Shown one piece after another: positions 29,486-40,651 of a stretch of DNA of 64,000 nt. The position numbers and the translations under genes are program-made. The notes under the pieces are model-generated. The model was not told the DNA's origin. It saw nothing but the letters and a program-made list of their open reading frames with translations, and ran no database searches. Position 1 is the stretch's first letter. The number at the start of each line of letters is the position of its first letter. Origin of the DNA: Apiosordaria backusii (lineage: Eukaryota > Ascomycota > Sordariomycetes > Sordariales > Lasiosphaeriaceae); contig JAUKTV010000008.1 in NCBI GenBank assembly GCA_030549205.1, positions 744,001 through 808,000 on the forward strand, written 5' to 3'.

Positions 29486-32400
29486 ATGGAGCGCAGACAA
29501 GCATCGATGGCGCCTCCACCCTCGAGGGCTGGAGGTGTTGGCAGTCGATCAAGCATACGACCACCAGCAACTCGAGGAGGGGCCAGACCAGCCGCGGCGC
29601 GACACGCGTCTTCGACGATATCGCGACTGCACCGGCCAGCTTCGCCAACAGAATCCCTCATGTCGGTAGCAACGACGGCCACGGCAGGCGCAAAGCGCAA
29701 AGAACGCGATTTCGACCCCGACGAAGGAGAGGCTACCAACATCAACGTCGTCGTGAGGTGCCGAGGGCGCAATGAGCGGGAAGTCAAGGAGAACAGTGCT
29801 GTGGTGGTTGAGACGGAGGCGACAAGAGGGAAAACCGTTGAGTTATCAATGGGTCCGAACTCGGTTAGCAACAAGACATACAACTTCGACCATGTCTTCT
29901 CGCAAGCTGCCGATCAAACTATGGTTTTTGAGGATGTAGTCAAGCCAATCTTAGACGAGGTAAGGAACGCCAATAACGCGTTGGAGGCTTCCGCTGACCA
30001 AGGTACTACGACAAACAGATGATGGCTGGCTTTAACTGCACCATTTTTGCCTACGGGCAGACGGGTACCGGAAAGACATACACAATGTCAGGCGACATGA
30101 CAGAAACGATGGGCATGCTGTCCGATAATGCCGGCATCATCCCCCGGGTACTTCAGGCTCTGTTCGCCAAGCTTGAGTTGGAGGAAAAAGATCACTGCGT
30201 TCGCTGCTCTTTTATCGAATTGTACAACGAAGAGTTGCGGGATCTGCTCGGCACCGACGAGAACACCAAGCTCAAGATTTACGATGACAACTCGAAGAAG
30301 GGCCACTCGACCACGATGGTGCAAGGCATGGAGGAAAGGCACATCTTGAATGCGTCAGACGGTCTCAAATGGCTTCAAGAGGGCAGTTTGAAACGTCAGG
30401 TCGCGGCCACCAAGTGCAACGACCTAAGCAGCAGAAGTCATACCGTGTTTACGATTACCCTCTACGCCAAGCGTAAAACCGGCGAAAATGGGGATGATTA
30501 CCTGATGGCCGGCAAGCTGAACCTTGTCGACTTGGCTGGTAGCGAGAACATTCAGCGATCCGGAGCAGAGAACAAGCGCGCTGCTGAGGCTGGACTTATC
30601 AACAAGAGTCTACTTACCCTCGGTCGGGTAATCAACGCTCTCGTCGATCGAAGCGCTCATATCCCATACAGAGAATCGAAGCTCACTCGCTTGTTACAAG
30701 ACTCGCTAGGGGGACGGACAAAGACTTGCATTATTGCAACAATATCTCCAGCAAAGGTCAACCTAGAAGAAACGATATCAACACTGGATTATGCCTTCAG
30801 AGCAAAGAATATCCGAAACAAACCACAACTCAATGCCCTGATCAACAAAAAGACATTACTACGAGATTTCACCAGCGAGATCGAGCGGCTAAAGGGCGAG
30901 CTCATTGCCACACGACAACGGAATGGTGTATATTTGTCAAACGATGCGTACGAGGAGCTCACGGTGCAAAACGAGTCTCGAAGGATCTTAACGGAGGAGC
31001 AAGCTGCCAAAATAGAGACTTTGGAAAACAACCTGCGGAACAAGGTGCAGGAGCTGTTCTCTCTCACTTCTAGTTTCATGGGGCTGAAGAAGGATCATGA
31101 GGGAACGCTGGGGCAATTGGATGACACTAAGGGCATTCTGGAGCAGACCGAGATAGTGCTGGCGGCTACCAGGAAGGGACTGGCGGAGGAGACACATATC
31201 CGAAAAGCGCATCAGGCAACCGAGCAAAGGCTGACGGCTGTTAGCAACGAGCTCCTCAACTATCTTGGGAGGACAGTTAACGATGTTGATGGCCTACATG
31301 CAAAGAACAAGCGAAAATCTGATCTTCACGACTTCAACCGAGAGACATGGAACATAGCGCAGGGCCATGTCACGGACATCACAGAGATGGTGGAAAGTCG
31401 AATCGCACAATTTCGAAAAGGGCAAGAAGATCACATTTCGAATATCTCGGGCCGGATGCAAAACTTTGTGCAAGAAGAGCTCGAAAAGCTGACGTCTACG
31501 CAAAACTTTCTCGACGAAAACCTGGCTTTGTTCACCGAGTCCAAAGAGCAACTGCTGGAACGGAAGCAACAGTCGAAGGAGGAGATGGACGAGGTGCTCG
31601 AGGAAATCAAGGTTGTTCGGGATAATGTGAAGCAGAGGGTCGGCGAGAGCCTAGAGGCTATCGCTGGTGCGGCGGAAAAGATTGCTGGGGATGTTCTCAG
31701 CGAGTTGAGCACCTTCCACAACCAGCTTCATACGTCGTACAGTACACTTGGAAAGGACTTCAAAGGGATCTTCGAGGAACTTTTGGGAAACATCAGTGCG
31801 CAAAAGGCGGAGTCTGATAGGCTCAGACAAGAGCTCGAGGTGGCAACGCAAACGATTGTCGAGTCCAACGAGACGGTATCGGATAGAATACAGGAGGTTC
31901 TGGAAGAGGAAAGGAAACAAGCGGCCATTGAGCGCCAACAGCTGTTGTCGCAGATCACCAAGCTCATCAACTCACAAGCCCAGCTTCAGGAGTCTCGGTT
32001 GGTAGACAAGGCGACAAGAATCCAAGAAAGTATCAAAGAGACGAACAAGACTTTCAAGAGCAACGTTGCGGGCTATCGAGAGGGTATGAATGCGTGGAAT
32101 GCCAAGGATAGTCAAATTTTGGAGGAGATTGCTCAGTCGAGAGACGTGCTCAAGACCAGGCTTAAGGATGACTGGACGGTATGTTTTCTCTTGAAAGACG
32201 AATCGGGCGCGTTACTAACATCTTTTAGGCTGCAAACAAGCACAGCACGTCAATCCAAAACACGACCAAATCTGTTCATGCAGAGACTATTCGTGTTGTC
32301 GACGAGCAGATGCAAGACCTCGATGTCCAAATGCAAGATCTGGACGACTTTGTCACTCGCGCCAAATCATACAACGCCGAGCAGAGCGAGCACCTTTCCG

Positions 32401-33179
32401 AGGCCGTTTCCAGTCTGAATAACACTGTCGAGCAGTCCTTTGACAACATTTCCGGACATTGTAAGGAGACGTTCGGTAGAGTTGAGGATCTCGGCCAACA
32501 TATGGAAGCCGATGTTCAGCGCTTCCATGACACCCTCGCGCCCCTCGACGAAGAGGTCATGCAGCCGCTCTCGGACCTCAGAGAGGACATCAGAGCCACC
32601 GAGCTCAAAGAATACGAGCCAACAGGCACCACACCCCCGAAGGTTCAGTATCAGTACCCGACCGAACTCCCTCAAACAGCCGCCCACGAGGCTCTACTGG
32701 CCGACATGCGTGATGCCCCGACGCCAAGCAGACCCGTCCCCGTCAGTAGTGTTTTGCCCAACATCAGCTTCACGCCCCCATCGGCTGTCAAAACACCCTC
32801 TCGGTTACCAATAGGACTGAGCTCACCCAGCCGGTTCTCTGAAAGTGCGAGCAAGATCCCACCTGGTGGGAGCCTCCGAGAAGTCAACCCCAACGTACCA
32901 TCGTCCGCCACCACGACCTCCAACAACGCGCCCGTTTTTGATGCGGCATCTAGTGTCTTGTCGCTTCCGACTGTTAAGGAGGACGGGGATGACGATGTGA
33001 CGATCACCAAGCTCAAGGTGCCCACTGCTACCGGCCCGACAAGGACGAGGTCGTCGAGGTTGTCTAGGAAACCGATGGGCGTGGGGATGAGCAGTGTGGG
33101 ACAGGGGCCAGAGAATATCCCGCCTCCTGCGGCTGCGTTGAGGAGTTCGACTAGGAGGAAGAGTCCGCGGTTGAGGTGA
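29486..33179 (+). CDS. Kinesin-5 motor protein (BimC/Cut7/Eg5 family)
   Basis: Homotetrameric plus-end-directed motor that slides antiparallel spindle microtubules apart in mitosis. Three exons: 29486-29959, 30019-32178 and 32229-33179 (introns 59 and 50 nt), 1194 residues. A basic, Ser/Pro-rich N-terminus precedes the motor. Motifs are INVVVRCRGRN at the motor start, GQTGTGKT (near residues 171-178), SSRSH (near 295), DLAGSE (near 329) and the neck region RAKNIRNKPQLN. A long coiled coil follows. The tail has a BimC box, TPPKVQYQYP near residue 1013, whose threonine is the usual CDK1 site. It is divergent from PHAF1 and converges on the HAD gene. The start could also be the second Met seven codons in. 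Confidence 0.95.
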
Positions 33180-33545
33180 TTTAAGCGACATTCGTTTTCG
33201 TTTCTTTTGTGGGGTTGGTTTCTTGTATGGAGTTGGGGATGGATGTGGGTTGGCGCCAATAAGTATATACTGTTTATCACTGAAGGCTACTCAAAGGAGC
33301 AAAATGATGGGCGAGTTGATAGGTGGGAACAAAAGAAGGCAGGCAGGGTTGTTGTTGGCTACTATTATGGGCTAGGATTGTATATGGTTTTTTTTTGTGG
33401 TTTTTTTCACTCGAAGCACAGCAACTGATACCCCCTTTTGTCGAGTTGATGGATGCGCCTTTGTTGTATGGTTGGCTTTCATAAATAAGAGAGAGGCTTA
33501 TATATAAATATTTTCTTACACATCGACACCTATCCCCTGTTACAA
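33180..33545. other. Convergent intergenic region between kinesin-5 and the HAD gene
   Basis: About 365 bases of T/G-rich 3' UTR sequence from both sides, with an ATAAATAA signal near 33481. No gene is seen. Confidence 0.5.
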
Positions 33546-34340
33546 TTACTTTTGTCCCTGCTCCAACTCAGCAAACTGCCTCTCGACCTCGTCGGCGAAA
33601 TCCCCCAGCGTCTCAAAAGTCCACTCGAACCCTACTTTTCCCTCTCGCGACAGCTCCTCCAGATTGCCCCCCGTGCCGTAGTTTTTGGGATCAGTCCCCC
33701 CTCTGGCAATGAACACGCTCCTCAGCCCTACCTCCTTGGCGGGGATGTGATCGGCCGTCAAGCTCCTCGCCACATGGAGCAGCTCGCCTTTTTCCTTGTC
33801 CACTCCCAAATCTTCTTTGGTATGGCTGAATAAATACTGGAAGTTATTCAAGCTAGGTTTATAACTCCCTATCTTTTGCGCGGTGTACACTGCGTCAAAT
33901 TTCACTTTTCCCTCCAGGGAATTGTTGATCGTGCTGGCGATGTTGTCATCGTTGACGTTGGACAGGATGATGAGCTTGTAGCGCTTGGAGAGCTTTTGGA
34001 GGGCGGCGATGGTGTCGGGGAAGGGGGACCAGCGGCCTGGGCCGGAGCCAGCGTGAACGGCGTCGGACTCGGAGAAGGGGACGGAGACTTCGCGGGCGAG
34101 GAGGCGGAAGCACTCGGATAGGGTTTGGTTGTAGGGGAGGGTTGGTTGGGTCTCCCAGAGGTGGCATTGGAAATCGTCGAAGCGCTGGACGGCGGAGAGG
34201 GGGGTGGAGAGGAGGGGGTGGGTGGGGGGGAGCTGGGAGGTGATGGGGGATAGGTCGGTGGTTAGGCCGGTTTCCCAGTCTATGAGGGTGCCGTAGCAGT
34301 CGAAGGAGAGGGCTTTGAAGGTTGTGAGGGGGGGCGCCAT
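33546..34340 (-). CDS. HAD-superfamily hydrolase, haloacid dehalogenase type II-like
   Basis: Single exon, 264 residues. The catalytic aspartate is in FDCYGTLID near the N-terminus. The second motif is IILSNVNDDN, the conserved lysine is in GSYKPSLNNF, and the last block is LLHVARSLTADHIPAKEVGL followed by FIARGG. Fungal members of this group are often annotated as 2-haloacid dehalogenases, but the natural substrate is usually unknown. The start at 34340 (MAPPLTTFKALSFDCYG) directly precedes the first motif; the longer frame upstream reads through leader sequence and a TATA-like element. The seven-G run at 34328-34334 in the second to fifth codons is in frame here. Confidence 0.9.
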   Translation of the reverse strand: MAPPLTTFKALSFDCYGTLIDWETGLTTDLSPITSQLPPTHPLLSTPLSAVQRFDDFQCHLWETQPTLPYNQTLSECFRLLAREVSVPFSESDAVHAGSGPGRWSPFPDTIAALQKLSKRYKLIILSNVNDDNIASTINNSLEGKVKFDAVYTAQKIGSYKPSLNNFQYLFSHTKEDLGVDKEKGELLHVARSLTADHIPAKEVGLRSVFIARGGTDPKNYGTGGNLEELSREGKVGFEWTFETLGDFADEVERQFAELEQGQK

Positions 34341-34977
34341 TTTGTGATGAGTTGGTTGTGTGTGTGAGTATGAGATTGGAGGGTTTGGAAGTTGACGGGC
34401 TTTGAAATGCAAGTTTACGATGTGAGGTGGTTTTATATATGAGACGGGTGTGAGAGGTGAGAACAATGTTGATATCATGTGTTACCTTGTTGTCGATCAA
34501 AGAGCACCTCGCATAGAGGTACACCCGCACTATCACCGAGGGATCGAGTTGGATTCAAAGGAAGGGCGCACTTAACCTGATTTGGACAGGCGAGCAACAA
34601 TCTTGCAGTTTGCATCATTAGCCTTAGCTGTTACTGGCCGGCCGACTCATAGTTGCCTTCCTGTTCCGGCCGCAACGTCCATGTACTATATGCGCTTTGG
34701 AATTTCCAACCGTCAACAAGGGCGTAACCTCTTCCTCTACCAGCTACGGGTTTAAATCGGACTTAGAACATCGACACGGAGATGAACGGAGAACCGGTCT
34801 TCAGCAAGGCGCGCCCACGTCAATTCTTTTGTTGACACTGATTCAACACTTTGCCCTTATCTGATTGTTCAAAGTCTACACCAAGGGCGGGATGAGCCCC
34901 TCTTCCCCCTCACTCGCATCTTCCTTGTCGTCCCCTGTTGGGTGCTGTCACGACACCCTCACTTCAACAAATCATAC
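34341..34977. other. Promoter region of the HAD gene up to tRNA-Leu(AAG)
   Basis: About 640 bases. The HAD TATA candidate is at 34431-34440; the rest is unique sequence. No gene is seen. Confidence 0.45.
34431..34440 (-). promoter_or_regulatory. TATA box candidate of the HAD hydrolase gene
   Basis: The minus strand reads ATATATAAAA, about 90-100 bases upstream of the start codon. This is a good TATA match at a plausible distance. Confidence 0.55.
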
Positions 34978-35088
34978 GGTGAGATGGCCGAGCGGTCTAA
35001 GGCGCCACGTTAAGGTCCTCCTTAATCAACATCTTCTAGCAAGATTCCGTGGTCCGAAAGGGCGTGGGTTCGAATCCCACTCTCATCA
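34978..35088 (+). tRNA. tRNA-Leu(AAG) with intron
   Basis: Decodes CUU/CUC after conversion of A34 to inosine. Acceptor GGTGAGA/TCTCATC, D-arm GGCCGAGCGGTCTAAGGC, anticodon stem CCACG/CGTGG, loop TTAAGG with anticodon AAG. An intron of about 31 nt follows position 37, and a class II variable arm and GGTTCGAATCC T-arm complete it. Outside the anticodon arm, intron and variable arm it is the same as tRNA-Leu(CAG) at 4767-4868. A T4 at 35094-35097 may terminate it. Confidence 0.94.
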
Positions 35089-35393
35089 TTCTCTTTTGCC
35101 AATTCCTCAAGAAGTTCTCTTTTTGCCCTCTCCACTTGTCCTGTCTCAGCTGATTCATGACTGGAATGTGTGGTGATGGTGCTGCATTTTTTTTTACCTC
35201 AGGCTGCTGAGGTCTTGAGAAGGAAGTGGCTGTGACCACTGCCAATAGGTGAAAGCTTATCAGTCCAACTTGGGGTAACTCGCAATAGCTGCTCAATTCC
35301 TTTTCCATTCGTCTGCTTTTTAGGGGAATCATGTTATATCTAGTCCTTTACAGCCCAAAGTTCAACAGTGCACGCCGTGATATGTATGCTCTT
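35089..35393. other. Intergenic region between tRNA-Leu(AAG) and SAM37
   Basis: About 305 bases. A T9 run near 35188-35196 could act as a back-up Pol III stop for the tRNA. No gene is seen. Confidence 0.4.
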
Positions 35394-36685
35394 TCATAGT
35401 TCATCAAATACGCTCGACAGAAACGCTCCAGCAGCTCCCAACCCACCCATTGTAAGAATTGGTCGCTCCCATCTTTGTATCGATGCTCCAAACCGTGGCA
35501 AGGTGCGCCAATACCAAATAGCGGCGCCCATCGTCAATGCTGATATACCAAGTCCTGCAAACACAAGACTGTCAAGACTGGGCGCCTGCTTAATGCCCTT
35601 GTACTCCAGCACTTCTCTCCTCCTCCTCCCAGCCCACCACCTCCTCCATACCTCTCCAATCCACGGCACCTCGTACATCACCCCGTGCCCTAACCTCTGG
35701 GAAAGACTAAGATTAAACCCCTGAACCTCGGTCCCTTCTTCGACCCAAGGCAAGCGTTCCCAACCTCTTGGGCCAACTCCAAAAGTCTCCCTCCCGAAGT
35801 CTTCCACAAACTCTACCAGCCCGGGATACTTTCCCCTCGTCACCTCCGCCAACCACCTCCTCGGCACCCCCTCATCCACGATCATCAAACTAACCCACCC
35901 CAACACCGCGCACCTCGCCCCCATCGTCAACTTTGCCCACTCAACCTCCCCGATCACATCCAGCACATCCCTCGCCAGTCCCTCTAGCCTAATCCTCCTC
36001 TTCTCCTCCGGCGCCATCACCTCCCCAACATTCTTCGGCCCCCTCGTCAGACTCGCCGGAATAGAAATCCACCCTGCCCTCCTAGCGGCAGCAGCTTCCT
36101 GCTCTTCCTTTTCTGTCTCGACGTCGGTGTCAAGCGATGACATACCTAGGTGTTCAGCCCGGGCGGACATGGCCTGGCGAAGCTGGGCTGGTTCTGTCCA
36201 TGGCAGGGGCATGGGGAGGATCTTGCTGTAGGCGGGCCGGGTGCTGGCTGCCCAGTTGGCGGAGGAGACGTAGAGGTAGAGGGCTATGAGGGGGGTCGCG
36301 TTAGTGGAGAGGAAGGTGGTGTAGGCTTTGCTGTCGGCTTGGATGGTGGGTGTTGGGGGTGGGAACGTGGCATCGTGGAAGGAGGGCGGGGGGTGGGATT
36401 GGAGCTGGCGGAGGATGGAGGTGTAGCCTGAGACCCAGGTCCGGGTGGAAGGGTCGTGGAGGGCGGGGAGGTGGTCTGTTTATTTTGCGTGGGTTAGTTG
36501 ACCGCACCTCAGTAGATGAGGGGCAAGATGGTCATACTTGTTGGTACAGCTGAGGGACTAGATTGTATGAGCTGGTAATCGGCTTTACTTGTGGTCTGGG
36601 CGAGGTAGGCAATGGCGGCGATGCACTCTGCGTCGATGGATGGCAGCCCGAAGGCTGGGCCCCAGACATAAAGCTGAATGACCAT
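35394..36685 (-). CDS. SAM37/metaxin-type subunit of the sorting and assembly machinery
   Basis: Subunit of the mitochondrial outer-membrane complex that inserts beta-barrel proteins. Two exons, 36685-36538 and 36475-35394 (intron 62 nt), 409 residues. The start MVIQLYVWGPAFGLPSIDAECIAAIAYL is the thioredoxin-like N-terminus of the Tom37/metaxin family. The splice gives SAVPTNHLPALHDPSTRTWVSGYTSI, the family pattern in which the partner sequence is tested for emptiness (HLPAL). A helical GST-like domain follows. Near the C-terminus one hydrophobic span (SLVFAGLGISALTMGAAIWYW) is a likely outer-membrane anchor. Fungal SAM37 is poorly conserved, so the call rests on the N-terminus, length and anchor. 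Confidence 0.83.
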
Positions 36686-38474
36686 GATACTGAACTTGAA
36701 AAGCACAGGCCCAATAGTACCGCAAGAAATTCCGTCGCGCACCTCAATGTCCAACAGCTTGGAACGTGTTGAGAGAATGCACGTCCTCACGTGGCGATAA
36801 GAACTGCCTGCCCCTCCATTAAGGGTCTTTCGCTGTTATCGATAAGATCTGATAATCTGGAAATTTTCCAGAACACCAGCCTTTGGATTGCGGAAATCGA
36901 AATCCAAATGTGGGGAAAGATTTCGTTCCCGCTGCTGCCGCACCCAACGACTCCACCAAAACCCCCGGGAGAGATCATCGGCACCAAATGCATTGTCAGG
37001 AGCATGAACCCCAATTTCACTCGTTTCATCATCCCACACTTTCTCTCCGATCTCGTCCTGTCACTCTTGACACCTTGAAGCGATGCGCGTGATCAACATC
37101 AAACTAAGACTCCGTAAACAAAAGCTCTGGTTGTGTCTGGGGAACAGAAACCGAGTTTCATATGCTTGAGATCGCATCAATCACAGCTGCCAGGAAGCTG
37201 TCAATGACGTATTTCCCAACTTGGCCAACCACTTCAACCCCTGGTCTAGCCTCTTTGTCTGCTGATTGTCACTTTTCCTGCGCCTCGGCAAAACCACCAC
37301 GGCTGGACAACTGAGCACTGATCACCGCCGAGCCCAGAAGTTCACACAAGAACCAAACTCTCGCCAAGGAAAGAAGCGCCCCTTTCCCAACAAGGGCAAA
37401 AAAGGGGACGTTCCATTTTCGTTCAGCTCAACTATCATCTGGCCATGCCTCATCAACAAGACTCACTCTTGTGAGCACAAACCAGGAACATGGTCAGTCT
37501 TGGGAGTCTTGGGAGTCTTAGACAGCTCTTGGTATCATCATCTCTTCGGAAGTCGCAAGCCAGGGAGGACGATACATCAAACCCCGAACTCCGTTCCCGT
37601 TTGCGGGCCACGTTGCGCCCGAATCTACCCGCTACCCGAGTCCAACATGATCCATTCACAAGTTCTTAAACGCTCAATCATGATGATCCTACGGAGCCAT
37701 CAATGGCGGGCCTTGGCCGTCGGATGCGGGGGGCTGGTGGACGATGCTACTGCACGAAATAATTTCAGACATGCAAGTCAAGGGCTTGACAACCTCAACA
37801 TCGAGCCACTTTTGCTGGCTCGAGATTCAAGTAGAGTACGATACGCGGGATACGTGGGATGATGTCGTCGTGTCCCCCTTGGAATCACACCTGTCAGGTA
37901 GGAAGGAATTATACCCGATCCAGATAACCCGAGCCGAATTGGCCGGGAAATTGTAACAGCACTCTTGTTGTCTCTCTCTTTCACAAGGAGGAAAAGCAAC
38001 GAGAGAAATAAACATCCCAAATGCCGACCGATCGACCGATATGCCCGCTGGTCGATGTCCGTGTCCACGTGGTGAGCTGTTGATGAAAGAGGAAAAGTAG
38101 GGAAGCACGTCTTTGACATGTGCTAGTGAAGACCCATATTGAAAATGATATTGCGCACTGACGATATCTAGACTGTCCCCCTATCAAGCCTCTTGCCTGG
38201 ACTAGCATCTCACGATTCCGGTTATATCCGTCCTCCGCTCGACCATGTCTTAGTGTTGAGAGAGAGCGCCAGGCGGAGGAACGGCTCCTCTTTCTGTCAG
38301 ATCATCCCTCAAAATCCATCCATGGTCCGGAGCTATTGTCAATGCCCATAGCTCTAAGTGGATGAATAGCCCTCATCAAACCCCGTTTGATCTTGATCAC
38401 CCGGTCCAGTCCGTGATGATCCCCTCCACCTGCTATTCCAAAAGCAACCAGGTCTTGCGAATACCGGATTGGAT

Positions 38475-38488
38475 TGTGTGTGTGTGTG
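38475..38488. repeat. (TG)7 microsatellite
   Basis: Perfect TG run of 14 bases in the gene-poor stretch. Confidence 0.85.
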
Positions 38489-38720
38489 GGTTGGGTATCA
38501 TATTTTTTCCCTCTTCCGCATCTCGGTGCCTCTCCTTCCTCCTGAGTCCCCCCTCTCCCTTCTTGGCCCGTAACAAATAACACAACCGAACACAGTCAAG
38601 CTGCCTAGCTTCAGGCATGCGTCCCCGAAGTTGACCCTCCCCCTCTAGGTCCCCCACCAAAATATCGAATACCCGCTTTCCGTTCCGTTTAGAATAAAGA
38701 AAATGCTATGTGGGTGTCAG

Positions 38721-38736
38721 GTGTGTGTGTGTGTGT
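38721..38736. repeat. (GT)8 microsatellite
   Basis: Perfect GT run of 16 bases, about 230 bases from the TG run at 38475. Confidence 0.85.
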
Positions 38737-39531
38737 CTCGTCCCATTCTTGGAATAGCCGCCAAATGCGCGCCATATGTTCAGCAATGTTGCAATGACAG
38801 CGGGGGACTGGAGCAGGAGCAGGGAGCAAAAAATCCACAACTCCACCTACCCACCGGCAAGACAAGTAAGCTGAGACTCAAACATCGCATATACAACCAC
38901 AAAGACAAAACGCAAGGTTGGAAAGCAGGGGACGAACCAAGAGGTAGCAATTACCACTCTTCTCAACTGAGACCCCCACGCCTCCTACACCGTAGTATAC
39001 GACCACACTGCGACGCAAGGAATGCCAAATGAAAAACAAAAGAGAACCAAGATGAGGTTGATTTAGAAATGCATGTCATGTCAATGGGCCGATGAAAATC
39101 GGATGGGTCCGGTGTGGGTTGTGGATGAGAATGAGGGGTCTGAATTGTTCGGATTTCCGCTTTCTGTTCTTCTTGCAGGAAAGGTTGGTTTGCGCTTCGG
39201 TCCGTGTGATCTATGGAGTCAAGAGTTTCATTAGCGCCGCTCTTGGGATGAAAATAAATCGGCAGAATATGAGACATAACAAAACCAATGTTGCGACTCA
39301 TGAACATTGGATTGGGCACAAATGCATAATATAGGATCGTTTTGTAAATGGGGTTGGTAATGATAGTTTCTTGTGTCTTGTATTGTGCGTGTGTGTGCGT
39401 GCTATTTCTCATCACCCATCTGCTGCTCTCATTCATGAAATGAGATGAGCGAAAACAGAAAACTAAAAACTCCCCAAAACAACTGATTGATGAAATCCCA
39501 CATCTCCCATCATCATTCCCCCTCCTTCTCA

Positions 39532-39559
39532 TTCCCTTTCCTCCCTTTCCTCCCTTTCC
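39532..39559. repeat. Pyrimidine tandem repeat, period 9
   Basis: Three copies of about CCCTTTCCT in a pure C/T strand. Such polypurine-polypyrimidine tracts can form triplex DNA; no function is implied here. Confidence 0.75.
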
Positions 39560-40174
39560 ATTGTGGGGGGTATCGGCGACCAATTGATAAAAACTCATGT
39601 GCGCCGTTTCCCAAAAATGCTCCCTTAATTCGTAGTAGTGGTGGTGGTGGTACAGTGGTGTAAAATCCTTCTAATAATCCCAGAGTTTGTTGTGTGTGCG
39701 ATAAAAATTCATTTCGTAACATTTGGAAATCTTTGCAAGTCGTGTCGCGATAGTAGTTGGGTAGGAAAAATAGAAAAACCCGTTGATTAAAATGTCGATA
39801 GTAGTAGTTTCCGAAAGTGGTGGTGGTATTACAATGCGCAGATAATTGTTGGAAATCCGTCCCGGAGTGTTGGTCCGTTAGATGCCGAAAAGCCAAAGAT
39901 AAAAAAGCTGAAAGTTCAAAAAGCTGGAGGAGGTGTGGATGTCTCCCAATGAGCCGGCTCTCGGGTGGTAGGATGGCAAGACAGTTGCTGTCGTGGTGGT
40001 GGTGGTGCCAGAAAAAGGTCCGCAATGGTACACAGCATTGCTGTAGTGTTGAGGCAGCTGGGAAAGAAATGCTGGTACGCCAATCAGGGCGAGGGCCTTT
40101 TGGTTGAGACGGTGGAAATGGCCATGTCGAGGATGGCTGTGGTGCATCATGCACGAAGCACGATGGCGTGCAGC

Positions 40175-40516
40175 TCACAGCGCGGGAAATTCGCTGTTGT
40201 CGGAAACCAATGCGGAGACACCGAAGCCGGCTCCGTTGTTGCAGCCTCGCATGCCCTTGATATGATTGCGTTCGGCCTGTCGAGATCTTGAAAAGAGATA
40301 TCGGCAAGGCCTAAAGACCCATGGTGAAAGCGGTAGCTAGACGTGTAGACCGTTGATATTCGAGTAGGTAGTGGTCGTCGGTACATGTACTGTCGACCCT
40401 TAGCCCCTCTTGGGAAGAGGAGGCAGAGGACGACTCGGCGGGGGGCCGGGGCAGGGAGGAAGCTGAGATGGTCTTTGAGAGTCCATGGTGTAGGTCTGTT
40501 CGTTGTGGGCGGCCAT
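40175..40516 (-). CDS. Candidate small protein gene in the gene-poor stretch (frame uncertain)
   Basis: Upstream (40517-40650) the minus strand looks like a CA-rich fungal 5' leader ending in a good start context, ACAATGGCC. The ATG at 40516 opens MAAHNEQTYTMDSQRPSQLP and stops after 38 residues at 40400. One more base in the six-base G run at 40440-40445 would instead lead into ESSSASSSQEGLRVDST and DDHYLLEYQRSTRLATAFTMG (68 residues, stop 40311). Further on, a third frame ending at 40175 reads RYLFSRSRQAERNHIKGMRG then CNNGAGFGVSALVSDNSEF with strongly C-rich third positions. It could be joined by an intron ending at the AG 40312-40311, but the best donor gives only 40 nt. The exact structure is unresolved and I recognise no family. 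Confidence 0.4.
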
Positions 40517-40651
40517 TGTATGGTGTTGAGGGCGTGTTGAGGGTGAGTGAGCTGGTGGTTGGTGGCAGTGGCTGGTAGATGTGTTTAGACAAGAAAGCTT
40601 GTGATTGCTTCTATGTTCTGATGATGAACTGATCAGATAGTGTTGGCTGAT

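Larger units (their letters stand above)
36686..40174. other. Left part of the gene-poor stretch: SAM37 promoter and unassigned DNA
   Basis: About 3.5 kb. The first kilobase includes the SAM37 promoter. The rest has no frame with family motifs or sustained GC-rich third positions. There are GT microsatellites (38475-38488 and 38721-38736), a pyrimidine repeat (39532-39559), GTG repeats near 39640 and 40000, and a short direct repeat of CTTGGGAGT around 37497-37515. Part of 38.2-40.2 kb could be 3' UTR of the minus-strand small gene candidate. Confidence 0.5.

Noticed and set aside
37266..37862. 198-codon frame upstream of SAM37
   Set aside because: No ATG-supported start, no coding-type third positions and no recognisable motif.
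39513..40307. 264-codon minus-strand frame
   Set aside because: Low-complexity His/Thr/Pro tracts come from repeats; it overlaps the better-supported third frame that ends at 40175.
40175..40516. Programmed +1 frameshift gene such as ornithine decarboxylase antizyme
   Set aside because: No antizyme-type C-terminal motif or shift site was seen; a missing base in a G run is simpler.
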